A stretch of DNA of 64,000 nt. Origin: Limnanthes douglasii subsp. nivea. Lineage: Eukaryota; Streptophyta; Magnoliopsida; Brassicales; Limnanthaceae. Position numbers and translations under genes: made by a program. The notes beneath the pieces were generated by a model that worked only from the letters and a program-made list of their open reading frames with translations, was not told where the DNA came from and made no database searches. Position 1 is the first letter of the stretch. Every line of letters starts with the position of its first letter. Shown here piece by piece: positions 25,841 through 35,613 of the stretch. The stretch is from the NCBI GenBank assembly GCA_036936605.1, contig JAUPFV010000001.1:121528771-121592770 (forward strand), written 5' to 3'.

Positions 25841-26031
25841 CAACCCTTCAATCACTAAGAACTTTTTAGAGAAATAACTTCTTGAACCATCTTCAACCTG
25901 TTCTTCATCTCCAACCTGTTCTTCATCTTCAACCTGTTCTTCAAGCCACCTTCAACCTGTTCTTCATAAATCTTGAGATTACTTCATCTTTTTCATCCAC
26001 CAAAGCAATTTCTCAGATCGATACCCATTGT

Positions 26032-28788
26032 ATGAGAAGATATCCTAAATACAAAAGATCTAAACCCAGAAAACCAATAAAATCAAAGAAACCTCTTTTC
26101 CCTGGTTCTAGCAATCAAGTATTCGGGGCCTACGATTATCTTTGCATTTCACGAAGAGCCAAAGAATACAAAGCTGCTGGGTTGATCTACAACGGTCCTC
26201 ACTCTTCTTGTACCACTTTTAAATATGTTAACTTCGACCCCAACCTTGCCACTTCGTCTTCACCTTTAGTTTCACAACCAGAAACTAATCAAGAAACCTT
26301 TCCTCCTCGAAATCAACCTACTTCTCCATTGTTAAGACCTCATCGGAAATCTAAAGTTGTCACTTTAGACAAGCCACCTACTGATAAAAAACCACAACCT
26401 AAATCACCTGTGCTTCAAGTCAAAGCGACTAAAAATCTTCAATCCAGGTCACTTCCTCCTCAATTCGAAGCTGTTGAAGTTAAACGACGCAGAAAATCAA
26501 CCTTTCTAGCAATGGGCGATGATACAGAGACCTCTTCTCCTCCCCCAAAAGAAGTGGGTGACGTTACACCAGAGAGTAGTCAGCCAATTCCTGTGACTCA
26601 ACAGGAGACTCAAATCCGAAGTCGCTCTAATGAAGTCACTGATGAAGATAACAACAAAGAAGATTCTGAAGCTACTGAATCTGATGCCGAAGAGGAATCC
26701 GAGGCTGATGGTGTAGTTCCTCCAAAAAAGATTCGAGGGAAGAAAACTCTTATTACACTTCCCGAGGACGTAGCTGCCTTGGTTCAAGAAAATCTTAAAC
26801 CACTTTCTCCTCGGTACATTCTTGCCTTAAAAAATGTACCCTATAGTTACTACCTCGAGTCAGAGAAAGAGCAGCTCAAAAAATTATGGGGATTGACCGA
26901 TAACATGACTCTTCGACTACCATTGGAAGGAGAAACACCTCTAAATTGTCAGAAAGATGAGCTAGTAGTGTACCCTGAGCTCTTCAACTGGGGACTTCGG
27001 TTTCCCCTTGATCCGATGATAGTGAGGTACTTCGAAATCCACAGACTGCGTCCAACACAAGTCACTCCCAACCAGCTCTTCACTTTATTCTCAGCAATCA
27101 TGGTATCGAGGCTTGGAGGCATTCCCCTCGAAATCGAGGACTTCATCTCAGTAACCAAAATTTCGAATGGCCCAGTTTTGCCGTTTTATTACCTAACTCT
27201 TGAGGATGATTTAAAAATTGTCGACGACCACCTCGAAGCTGATAAACTCTGGAAGCAAAGATTTGTCTTCCTATCAGGAGCTTGGGAAAACGGCAAAGAA
27301 ATTTCCGATGCCAATCCTTCCAAACTCACCCTCACATGGAGAGATAGTAGTAAGTGACATCTTTTCCCCATCTGTTTTTTAAATCAATTTATTTATCTAA
27401 CTGTTTGTCTCCCCTTTTTCTTAGAAATTCCGAGGCGATTTAAGAGTCGTCGAAAAGAAGCCAAGGTCATCTTCCAACAAATGGCTGAATGGGCAGAAAA
27501 GTCTTGGGGAAATGGCTTTCACTCAGCCTTTGAGCCGATCAACTTCGTCAACAGCCATCTCTGGCGCATATCTTTAGGGGCTGACTTCCCTCAAGATCCG
27601 ATGGACCAACCAGATCCTATCCTAGCAGTTCAAAGGATACTTGCACCAGATGGGAAATGCTACCTTCCCACGCGGAACCGAAGTGAAAGCCATCTTCCCT
27701 TAAAGAAGAAAGGAAAATTGACCCACAAGAAGGCCAGCACAAGTAGGGCTAATCCTTCCAAGACTTCGAAGCGTGCAGCGAAAAGAAAAGCATCTGCACC
27801 TCCGCTTCCCACCATATCCGAAGAAGATCAACCTGTCCTGAAAAAGAAAAAGGACAACTCTCCAAAAAAGAAAAAGAGTAAGTCCAGCAAGCCAAATGAA
27901 AAGAATGAGGCTGATATGCTGGAGGCGGTGCTAGCTTCCGAGGCGCATGGGAAAACTTTTGTTGAAGAAAACCCTGAAGGAGGACTGACACTAGGAGATA
28001 ATCAAATAGACGATTATCTCAACTTCGAAGATTTTAATTCAAGGGGGGATTTTGTATTTTCTGGCTCCCAACCTACCAATGTCATTCCACCAACTTCTAC
28101 TGGGGCTGATGTGGCTTCGACATCAAATGCCATCGTTCCTGTTCATCACCACCCAACAGTCCTTCCTCATTCAGACAAATCCGATGAGGTAGCTTCGATC
28201 CTTCGTCCTTTTGATAATTTAAGTGCTGCAGCTAATAAATTATGTGAAGAAGTGAAAAATTCACACGCACAATTAGAGCTTCTTGCACAAAAATTGGTCA
28301 AAAGTAAGAAAGAAACAGAGTCTGAAAAGACTTCGAAAAACGAGGCATCTCAGAAATTCGAAGCTGAGAAAGAAAAACTCCTTAAAGATCATAAAGAAAA
28401 AATCGAGGCTTTGGAGACTTCTCATCAGCTAGCTCTTAAAGACCTAAATTCTCAACATTCCACTGCTATCTCCGAGGCGAAGAAAAAAGCTTCCGATGCT
28501 GAGAAACTTGTTAAAGAAACTCAGGAGAAGCTAGAGAATTGTCAAACTGAGCTGACTACGCTTCAGACAAAATTCGAGGAAGAAAAGAATGCTGCTGTCA
28601 AAAAGGCCGAGGCCGCTGTTGGCTTTTTAATGCTCGAAGGTATCAAAAAAGCTCAAATTGATACAGCTATTCAACTTCTTCGAGAGGTTCATGCTGCCTG
28701 TCCAAGGCTGGATTTAACGAATCTTTGGAAACAAGTTCCTGAAGAAAGTCGCCCAAGAGAAGCATTCGAGGTGCCACCAAGCTCCTGA
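26032..28788 (+). CDS. Spliced antisense gene of the Tat element, unknown function
   Basis: Two exons, 26032-27349 and 27425-28788, joined by a 75-nt intron (GTAAGT donor at 27350, TTCTTAG acceptor ending 27424). The join keeps the frame and gives about 893 residues. I choose ATG 26032; the open frame extends upstream to 25882 without an ATG. The N-terminus is basic (MRRYPKYKRSKPRKPIKSKK), followed by a proline/serine-rich linker and an acidic stretch (DEDNNKEDSEATESDAEEES). A globular part then follows (PLSPRYILALKNVPYSYY to LPFYYLTLEDDLKIVDD), with a lysine-rich NLS-like region (KKKKSKSSKP) and a long coiled coil (residues about 640-800), ending DLTNLWKQVPEESRPRE. It lies between integrase and the 3' LTR on the opposite strand. 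The older element carries a decayed homologue. No catalytic motif is seen; its role is unknown. Confidence 0.8.
27350..27424 (+). other. Intron of the antisense gene
   Basis: Donor GTAAGTGACATC, pyrimidine-rich TTTGTCTCCCCTTTTTCTTAG acceptor region, 75 nt. It contains an in-frame TGA at 27355, so the two exons cannot be read through without splicing. The decayed homologue keeps a donor (GTAAAC) at the matching place. Confidence 0.8.
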
Positions 28789-29470
28789 GAAGAAGAAGAT
28801 GCTTCAGAAGAGTCGTCGGAAGAAGAAGATGATGCCTAATAGACTAGGCATATTATGTTTGTTTTTTGTGTATCTGACTAAGTAATTCTCACCTTTTTGT
28901 AGACTTCGTGTTTTATCCAATGAACAAGCAACTTTCTTTCTCTTAAATTTTTATCTCAAACTTCTGGTGTACTTATTTAAATTTGTCGCTTCGAAAATTA
29001 GACGTATTTATTAATGGGGGTACTTTGAAAATTAAGATGCACTTATAAGACGTGGCACCTCAAATATTAAATGCACTCATAAGACGTGGCACTTCAAAAA
29101 TTAGATGCACTCATAAGACGTGGCACCTCGAAAATTAGATGCACTCATAAGACGTGGCACCTTGAAAATTAGATGCACTCATAAGACGTGGCACCTTGAA
29201 AATTAGATGCACTCAGAAGACGTGGCACCTCGAAAATTTGGTTGTTTCTTCAAAGCTATTGCTTCGGAAAATTATTCTTGGTCAACTTTCAAAGATGATC
29301 AGTCTTTGCCAAGTTACCAAAATAATAAATCACTCATCATAGTAAACAACCAATGGCCAAAAGAAATTTTATTAAAAAATTCAATATTAAACAGACACCT
29401 CGTTAAAACCTTTCTGGGCCAACAGATAAGGAAAGAGTATGTCTGTTATACAAAAATTCGAAGTTTGAAT
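28789..29470. repeat. Spacer with a 34-bp minisatellite
   Basis: About six units of ATAAGACGTGGCACCTCGAA plus 14 more bases lie at roughly 29040-29237. The rest, between the antisense gene's end and the integrase end, contains no gene. It is the shared 3' region of two convergent transcripts. Confidence 0.85.
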
Positions 29471-31510
29471 TTACTCACAGTACAATTTCAAATGCTCTAT
29501 ATTCCAAGGATGTTTGCGCATCCTCCCTTCTCGATCTGACAACCTGTAGGAACCTGGCTTGACCCTCATTTTGACTTCGTAAGGACCTTCCCAGTTCGGG
29601 GCCAATTTTCCGAGGTGTTTATCCCTAGTGTGAAGAAATACTTTTCGTAATACTCGATCGCCAATTTTGAATTCTCTCTTCTTAACTTTAGCATCGTACC
29701 TGCTCCTCATTAATGTTTGATAATGGATCACATTCAAATGTGCTTTGACCCTTTTTTCTTCCAAAAAATCAAGCTCCACCCTTCTAGCTTCATCGTTATC
29801 CTCATCGGAATATTGTAGTAGTCTGTAAGAGGGCAATGTAGATTCAGCAGGGCACACAGCGTCCATTCCATATACTAAAGAAAAAGGAGTCTCCTTTGTA
29901 GCCTCCCTAGGGGTTGTTCTATATGCCCATAACACCTCTTGAAGATAATTTGGCCATTTCCCTGCTGTTCCTGCCAATTTTTTCTTCAAACCATCCAAAA
30001 TAGATCTATTTGTAACTTCCACCTGTCCATTTGCCTGGGGGTGGAAAGGAGAGGAAAAGCATTGCTGTATCCCTTTCGAAGAGCAAAAAGAGTCCATTTC
30101 CTTGTTATTAAATTGAGGACCGTTGTCCGTCGTTATTTTTCGAGGTACTCCAAAACGGTAGCAAATGTTACTTTGAATAAACTTGATTACATCCTTAGCT
30201 TTTGTCCCAGCTAAGGGTTCTGCTTCTGCCCACTTCAAAAAATAATCAACCGCAACAATAATCATCTGTCTTCCACCAGAAGCCATAGGTAATGGTCCTA
30301 CTAAATCGATCCCCCACCTATCGAATGGAACCGCCTCGGAAATTGTCATTAGTGGTACTACTGGTTTATGTATTAAATTTGCATATCTTTGGCAAATATC
30401 ACAACTTCGAACTAACAACTTGGCGTCCTGCAAAATGGTAGGCCAATAATACCCTGCCAACAATACCCTACGCGTTAAGGCTTTGAATCCACAATGAGCT
30501 GATCCATCCCCATCATGCAGTTCAGATAAAATGTCCTGAGACTCTTGTTTGCTTAAACATCGTAGCAAAGGTTTCGACGCAGACCTTTTGTACAATACCC
30601 CATCCAATACCACATAGCCAAGAGCTTTGTACTTTATTTTCTTAAGCAAGTGTTTATCAAGAGGTAATATTCCCTTCGAAATAAAGTTTAACAAGTCAAA
30701 CCTCCAATCTCCTCGAGCGCACATCGGATCATTCACTACCTCATTAACAACTTCACACTGCTCAGAATTCGGTATGATCGAAGGCGATGGTTGTGTTATG
30801 ATCCACGGATATTCTTCAGAGTAAGCCATTGTTTCCAAAGAATCAGCCATTGTGTTGCTACCTCTTCGAATATGCTCCACTTCGACATTTTCAAACTGTG
30901 CCATCATTCCTCGAAGCTCTTGTAAGTACAAAACCAAACGTTCCTTTTTAGCTTCCGATACTCCTTTAACATGGTTAACTACCAACTGTGAATCTGTTTC
31001 CAAGCGCACAAATATTGCTCCACAAATCTTTGCTAACCGCAATCCTGCTAGCACAGCTTCATATTTAGCTTCGTTATTCGAAGCATGAAAGCCAAATTTT
31101 ATAGCTTGAAACATAAATTCCCATGTTGGTGCCACCAATTCAACTCCTGCACTTGACCCTTTATTACTGGATCCCCCATCAGTTCGTATCGTCCACGTCG
31201 GATTCTCGTTCACCTTTTCACCATCTTTCTCTTCGGATCTGCTTGAGTGAAACTCCACCAAAAAATCTGCTAAGGCTTGAGCTTTGATAGCTGTTCGAGG
31301 AGAGAATAACACATCGAAATCTCCTAATTCCACAGACCACTTGGTCATCCTTCCTGAGATGTCTGGCTTTTGCAAAACATTTTTTAATGGATATGAAGTT
31401 CGAACCACAATCGTATGTGCCTGGAAGTAAGGGCGCATTTTTCTCGCTGCCACTACTATACACAGTGCCAATTTTTCGAGCTTCAAATAGCGCTTCTCAG
31501 CATCAACCAA
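29471..31510 (-). CDS. pol: Pol part 2: RNase H end, second RNase H, integrase
   Basis: 679 residues, complete to a natural stop. Residues 1-85 finish the first RNase H. A second, archaeal-type RNase H occupies about 105-235 with catalytic D111 (RTDGGSSNKG), E147 (SNNEAKYEA) and D173 (LETDSQ). Integrase follows: an HHCC zinc finger (ELHDGDGSAHCGFK to SCDICQRY), then the DDE core with WGIDLVGPLP, ITTDNGPQFNN and NGQVEVTNR, all acidic residues present. The C-terminal tail includes GDRVLRKVF and NWEGPYEVK. It inserts cDNA in the nucleus. In frame 1 nt apart from the preceding RT frame. Confidence 0.95.
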   Translation of the reverse strand: MVDAEKRYLKLEKLALCIVVAARKMRPYFQAHTIVVRTSYPLKNVLQKPDISGRMTKWSVELGDFDVLFSPRTAIKAQALADFLVEFHSSRSEEKDGEKVNENPTWTIRTDGGSSNKGSSAGVELVAPTWEFMFQAIKFGFHASNNEAKYEAVLAGLRLAKICGAIFVRLETDSQLVVNHVKGVSEAKKERLVLYLQELRGMMAQFENVEVEHIRRGSNTMADSLETMAYSEEYPWIITQPSPSIIPNSEQCEVVNEVVNDPMCARGDWRFDLLNFISKGILPLDKHLLKKIKYKALGYVVLDGVLYKRSASKPLLRCLSKQESQDILSELHDGDGSAHCGFKALTRRVLLAGYYWPTILQDAKLLVRSCDICQRYANLIHKPVVPLMTISEAVPFDRWGIDLVGPLPMASGGRQMIIVAVDYFLKWAEAEPLAGTKAKDVIKFIQSNICYRFGVPRKITTDNGPQFNNKEMDSFCSSKGIQQCFSSPFHPQANGQVEVTNRSILDGLKKKLAGTAGKWPNYLQEVLWAYRTTPREATKETPFSLVYGMDAVCPAESTLPSYRLLQYSDEDNDEARRVELDFLEEKRVKAHLNVIHYQTLMRSRYDAKVKKREFKIGDRVLRKVFLHTRDKHLGKLAPNWEGPYEVKMRVKPGSYRLSDREGRMRKHPWNIEHLKLYCE

Positions 31511-32765
31511 GCTTTTGCTGACATAGTAGACAGGCTTCGAAATTCTCGTATCCTCGCTGACCAGAACTGCACTTACTGCATAATTTAGATACTGCTATAT
31601 ACAAAAATAACTGTTCACCCTTTCGAGGCTTTGACAATATTTCAGGAGAGGACAAAAGATTTTTGATCTTCAAAAAGGTTTCTTCACAATCCGAAGTCCA
31701 CTCAAAATTATTAGGTTTACGCAGCACCTGGAAAAAAGGCAAGCACATATCTGAAAAACGAGAAATGAATCTGTTCAAAGCTGCTAACCTGCCCGTTAAC
31801 ATTTGCACTTCTTTAATATTCCGAGGTGAAGACATAGATATCAGAGCCTTCAATTGATCTGGATCCACTTCGATTCCTCTTTCACTAATCATGTACCCCA
31901 GAAATTTGCCAGATCGAACTCCAAATGTATATTTTTCTGGGTTCAACTTCAATTGTATTGCTCTAAGATTCAAAAACGTCTCTTCTAAATCATCAATGTG
32001 TTCATCATCACTCTTGCTTTTAACAAGCATGTCATCAATGTACACTTCGATATTTCTCCCAATCTGTGAAGCAAACGCCTTGTTCATCAGCCTCTGATAT
32101 GTTGACCCAGCATTTTTTAATCCGAAGGGCATTACCTTATAGCAGTGCAAACCTCTGTCAGTAATAAAAGTCATGCTTTCTTCATCATCTGGATTCATTC
32201 GAATCTGATTATACCCCGAAAATGCATCCATGAAAGTCAAGATTTTATTTCCCGAAGTGGAATCCACTAACTGATCGATTCGAGGCACCGGAAAAGGATC
32301 TTTTGGACAGGCTCTATTCAAATCTGTGAAGTCCACACACATTCGCCATTTTCCATTCTTCTTTTTCACTACCACCGGATTGGCCGTCCACCTCGGATAA
32401 TTGGCTTCCCTGATATGCCCCATCTTGTATAGTCGATCCACCTCGGCAACTATTGCCTCGGATTTTTCCAATGAAAAAGCCCTTCTTTTTTGAATTATCG
32501 GTTTGACCTTCGGATCAACCGCCAAGCTATGACATATTATGTCACTTGGGACCCCCACTACGTCTTCGGACCTCCACGCAAATACATCCAAATTTTCAGA
32601 CAAAAAAGTCAACAACTTTTCTCGCATCGATAAAGATAACAGGGTCCCAATTCGAAGTACCCTGCCATTATTGAAAATATATTCCTCTATTTCTTCATTG
32701 ACCACCACAGAACTCGGGGTTGACCTCGGATCATCAATTCCCTCGTCTGTTCCATCACAAGTCAA
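31503..32765 (-). CDS. pol: Pol part 1: reverse transcriptase and start of RNase H
   Basis: 420-residue open frame. RT motifs are complete: WRMCVDFTDLNRACPKDPFP, FMDAFSGYNQ (D about 179), TFITDRGLHCYKVMPFGLKN and YIDD (242-245). The thumb and the start of RNase H follow (LTGRLAALNRFISRF, then EQLFLYIAVS). The frame is lost near 31583-31585, where an A run on minus is one base too long; the reading continues in another frame into the 29471-31510 ORF. Upstream, a TAG at 32778-32780 separates it from the protease frame in the same phase. Apart from these the enzyme looks undamaged. Confidence 0.93.
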   Translation of the reverse strand: MTCDGTDEGIDDPRSTPSSVVVNEEIEEYIFNNGRVLRIGTLLSLSMREKLLTFLSENLDVFAWRSEDVVGVPSDIICHSLAVDPKVKPIIQKRRAFSLEKSEAIVAEVDRLYKMGHIREANYPRWTANPVVVKKKNGKWRMCVDFTDLNRACPKDPFPVPRIDQLVDSTSGNKILTFMDAFSGYNQIRMNPDDEESMTFITDRGLHCYKVMPFGLKNAGSTYQRLMNKAFASQIGRNIEVYIDDMLVKSKSDDEHIDDLEETFLNLRAIQLKLNPEKYTFGVRSGKFLGYMISERGIEVDPDQLKALISMSSPRNIKEVQMLTGRLAALNRFISRFSDMCLPFFQVLRKPNNFEWTSDCEETFLKIKNLLSSPEILSKPRKGEQLFLYIAVSKLCSKCSSGQRGYENFEACLLCQQKLG

Positions 32766-32777
32766 CCCCCCAAACTG

Positions 32778-33065
32778 CTAATTCTCCATCGGATCATCAG
32801 AACTTTTGCCCCGTAGTCTAAATGCAGCAGCATAACACTCTCTTGCTACCTTTTGATCACTTCGAACTACGCCGACTCGGTCCTCAATCACATACTTCAA
32901 ACATTGATGAACTGTAGAAACTACAGCGTACATTTTAGCCAACCACGACCTCCCAAAAATAGCGTTGTAGCTTGATGGACAATCCACCACCACAAAAAGT
33001 ACTTGTACTTTCTTCTTGAAAGGCCCCTTTCCCAAAGAAATTTCACCCTCGAACTCCCCTATCAC
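32778..33065 (-). CDS. C-terminal protease segment between two TAG stops
   Basis: Same reading phase as gag-protease upstream and RT downstream, bounded by TAG at 33087-33089 and TAG at 32778-32780. It reads GEFEGEISLGKGPFKKKVQV then FVVVDCPSSYNAIFGRSWL, the C-terminal half of the retropepsin fold in Tat elements. The older element at 5500-5650 shows the same text without the first stop (a Gly codon there), so that TAG is a mutation and not a conserved readthrough site. Confidence 0.85.
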   Translation of the reverse strand: MIGEFEGEISLGKGPFKKKVQVLFVVVDCPSSYNAIFGRSWLAKMYAVVSTVHQCLKYVIEDRVGVVRSDQKVARECYAAAFRLRGKSSDDPMEN

Positions 33066-33086
33066 ATTTGATGTTGCGCCAGTAAA

Positions 33087-35207
33087 CTAGATAATAGTCC
33101 TTTCTGATCTTTCTATTCGAGGCGGAGCAGTTAATCTCTCATATGTTGACTTGAAAAGCACATTAGCAGAGCTCCCTGTATCAATCAGCACTCGTCGAAT
33201 TTCCACCCCGCATACTTCTGCTCCTATGACCACTGCATCTTCATGTGGCCCAGTAATCCCCCTCAAATCATCCCCATCGAAAATTATAAAGGGCACATCC
33301 TTCTTGTTGCTTAGGTGTGCCGATGCGCCTCCCTCAATTTGTCGTGTTAAGTTCACTATATGCCTCTTCCTGGAATTATTAGTGTTGTTGGTCATCGAAT
33401 CTCCCCCAAATATTGTTAGTGATTCGAAGAAGGCACACAAATCTTGAACACGTCCCTGACGCATCGGCTCATCTATTGACATTAACAAAAGTCGACTGGG
33501 GTCTGGTTCGACATATTCCGAGGCTACATCGAAACCATCACCCTCACCTGCAACATCTAAAATCATTAGTGCAGTTTCCTGCTTAGAATTAGGATTACCA
33601 ATTTTCGGAGCTGCAGCTTTAGCATTCTTCCTGACATATTCCAGCAACTTTCCATTTTCGATCAAAATTTGCATCTCCTTCTTTAGAGCAATGCAATCAT
33701 TTGTATCATGGCCGACATCATCATGATACCTGCAGAACTTATTATTGCGCTCCTCTCTTGGCCTGTTAATCGCTGGTGGCTTTCTAAAATTTATTGTTCC
33801 CCTTGTTTTTTCATATATCGAAGCCACGCTTTCAGTCAGATCTGCATAATAATCTGGCCTTACCCACACATTCGATCTGGATCTAAACTGTTGCTGATTA
33901 TTAGAATTGTGTTGATTATATCCTCCTTGATACGAGCCCGAAGCTTCTCGGTTAGAAACATTTTGATTGCTCTTCGGACGCGAAGGATTGTGGTTCGAAG
34001 TGTTGGATTGTCCATTCCCCTTTTGAATAGTACTAGCACCTCCTCGAACCCGCGTCGATTCTTCGACCTTAATCTGATCCTCAACCTGAGCCATAAGAGC
34101 TCCAAATGTTAACGCCCTGCGCCTCGTAGTCTCATCAGCTAAATCCCCAGGCAACAGTCCTTGTCTAAACGCCGCCATAGCCACACTTTCTTCACAATCA
34201 TCCAATTCAGCCTTTGTTGACACAAACCTCTTAGTGTAATCCTTTAACTTCTCTCCCACAGCCTGCTTGCATTGTATTATTGTGTCTCCATTAGCTCTCA
34301 TTTCCTTGCTTCCCACAAACTGTCTTCGGAAAGCGGTATAGAAGCCTCTAAAATTTGCAATTGACTCCTTAGGAATCTTGTTGAACCATTTCAGAGCGGT
34401 TCCCTTAAACGTCTGAGAGAAGGCTCTACACACCAATTTATCGTCATCTTCGAAATTAGTCATGTAGTTTTTAAATTGTTCTATGTGGTCATCGGGATCT
34501 TGAGTCCCATCAAACTTATCAACTTTGGAAATATCAAACCGCCTCGGAAGCGGCACAGATCTGATCTCCCTGATCAATGGCGAGTCCCTCCAATCGACTC
34601 CTTGAACATACTGGTCTTCATTTCTCATCCCCACAGTAGCATATAAGCTTGACTCACCTTCATATTTCAGAGGCGAATATTTCCGAGGTGAATATACTCG
34701 CCTTTCTTTCTTTTTCCTTCCTTCTTTATACACCCTAGCTGACCGGAGCTCACGCTCTGCTCCTCTTGAATGGCCTCGAGAACGTTCGTACCTCGGCGTT
34801 TCATCGGACTCAGAATCTTCGAAATCCTCTTCATCACTAGAGTTCACATATAGTCGCTTTTGTAACTTTTCTTTCCTCTTTATCCCGCTATACTCTTTTT
34901 TTTGTTCAAAACGTGCTTTACGCTGTGCATATCGATCGTCGCCATCGTCCACCGACTGATCCGACTGATCATTCTGATCGCCCCCTGCTACTTTAGACTT
35001 AAGCCTAGCACCATCATTATTTCCCTTCTTTTTTATCAATTCGTCAAGCTCTGCCACCTTCCTTATCATCTCATTCATTTTTCCTTCAAAATCAAATTGG
35101 ATTGATTGAGTTGGAATCGATTTACCTGCCTCTTGCAGATCGGATTTCAGTGTTTCCATAGCCTTGCGAACAGATGGATTGTCACCTTCTTCTGAATTCA
35201 TCTTCAA
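33087..35207 (-). CDS. gag: Gag and N-terminal protease
   Basis: 706-residue frame; the likely start is the ATG at 35201 (an in-frame TTG precedes it). The N-terminus is charged and probably coiled (MNEMIRKVAELDELIKKK), with acidic and arginine-rich linkers. The Retrotrans_gag core lies near 230-390 (KFDGTQDPDDHIEQFKNYM, GTALKWFNKIP, RRQFVGSKEMRANGDTI). A zinc-knuckle-like FCRYHDDVGHDTNDC lies near 510. The protease active site LIDTGSSANVLF is at about 674, after which a TAG ends the frame. Gag forms the particle that houses reverse transcription. Confidence 0.95.
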   Translation of the reverse strand: MKMNSEEGDNPSVRKAMETLKSDLQEAGKSIPTQSIQFDFEGKMNEMIRKVAELDELIKKKGNNDGARLKSKVAGGDQNDQSDQSVDDGDDRYAQRKARFEQKKEYSGIKRKEKLQKRLYVNSSDEEDFEDSESDETPRYERSRGHSRGAERELRSARVYKEGRKKKERRVYSPRKYSPLKYEGESSLYATVGMRNEDQYVQGVDWRDSPLIREIRSVPLPRRFDISKVDKFDGTQDPDDHIEQFKNYMTNFEDDDKLVCRAFSQTFKGTALKWFNKIPKESIANFRGFYTAFRRQFVGSKEMRANGDTIIQCKQAVGEKLKDYTKRFVSTKAELDDCEESVAMAAFRQGLLPGDLADETTRRRALTFGALMAQVEDQIKVEESTRVRGGASTIQKGNGQSNTSNHNPSRPKSNQNVSNREASGSYQGGYNQHNSNNQQQFRSRSNVWVRPDYYADLTESVASIYEKTRGTINFRKPPAINRPREERNNKFCRYHDDVGHDTNDCIALKKEMQILIENGKLLEYVRKNAKAAAPKIGNPNSKQETALMILDVAGEGDGFDVASEYVEPDPSRLLLMSIDEPMRQGRVQDLCAFFESLTIFGGDSMTNNTNNSRKRHIVNLTRQIEGGASAHLSNKKDVPFIIFDGDDLRGITGPHEDAVVIGAEVCGVEIRRVLIDTGSSANVLFKSTYERLTAPPRIERSERTII

Positions 35208-35328
35208 TCAGCAAAAAATCAAACAAAATATGAAAATTCGAACGGAAAACTTTGCAAAACGAAAACTCGAACGTCGATTTCTGATCTGTTGATCAAGGTA
35301 TCCTCGCCCCCTCCTTCTAGCGCCAATT
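35201..35328 (-). promoter_or_regulatory. 5' leader and primer-binding site of the young Tat element
   Basis: On minus, directly after the LTR end (ACCA at 35329), AATTGGCGCTAGAAGGAGG forms the PBS; the first bases TTGGCGC are typical of Tat-lineage elements. About 100 further bases lead to the gag ATG. I do not assign the tRNA. Confidence 0.75.
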
Positions 35329-35613
35329 TGGTAAGAATTAATGCTGAATTGATAAAATCAGGAACACAAGTCTTCTCTCACAGAATTTTAGGTAGTGAAA
35401 AGTGCTTCTGATTATTTCATAGGCATAACTGACTTCTTCAGCCTCTTTAAATAGACTGAGTGAGTTAGTTAGAGAAATGGTTACATAATGGTATAATTGT
35501 AGTTCAACCTTTACATTTCTCCTAAAGCCTAATTTAACTCTATATTTACAGAATTTATCACTTTAGTCCCTATCAATTGCACTTAGGCCCCTGAGGGATA
35601 TCTTTCCTTATCA
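35329..35613 (-). repeat. 5' LTR of the young Tat element
   Basis: 285 bp, starting TGATAAGG and ending TTACCA on minus, with a TATA-like TCTATTTAAAGAGG (minus) near 35445-35460. Two differences from the partner LTR. Confidence 0.95.

Larger units (their letters stand above)
25151..35613 (-). mobile_element. Young Tat-lineage Ty3/Gypsy element, near full length
   Basis: A 10,463-bp LTR retrotransposon with pol on minus. LTRs of 285 bp lie at 25151-25435 and 35329-35613 and differ at two positions by eye. The flanks carry a perfect 5-bp duplication, GAGTG (25146-25150 and 35614-35618), and the uninterrupted site is seen at about 62125-62130. The order on minus is LTR, PBS, gag-protease, RT, RNase H, second RNase H, integrase, minisatellite, then an antisense spliced gene on plus, PPT and LTR. 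Dual RNase H plus the antisense ORF place it in the Tat/Retand group. Two TAG stops and one frameshift in pol suggest it now depends on other copies. Confidence 0.95.

Noticed and set aside
25882..26031. Start of the antisense protein at 25882
   Set aside because: This is a TTG codon in a repeat of CTTCAACCTGTTCTTCA-like text. The first ATG in frame is 26032.
33151..34112. Plus-strand frames of 98 and 134 residues opposite gag
   Set aside because: Low-complexity shadows of the gag-protease ORF, which has clear motifs on minus.
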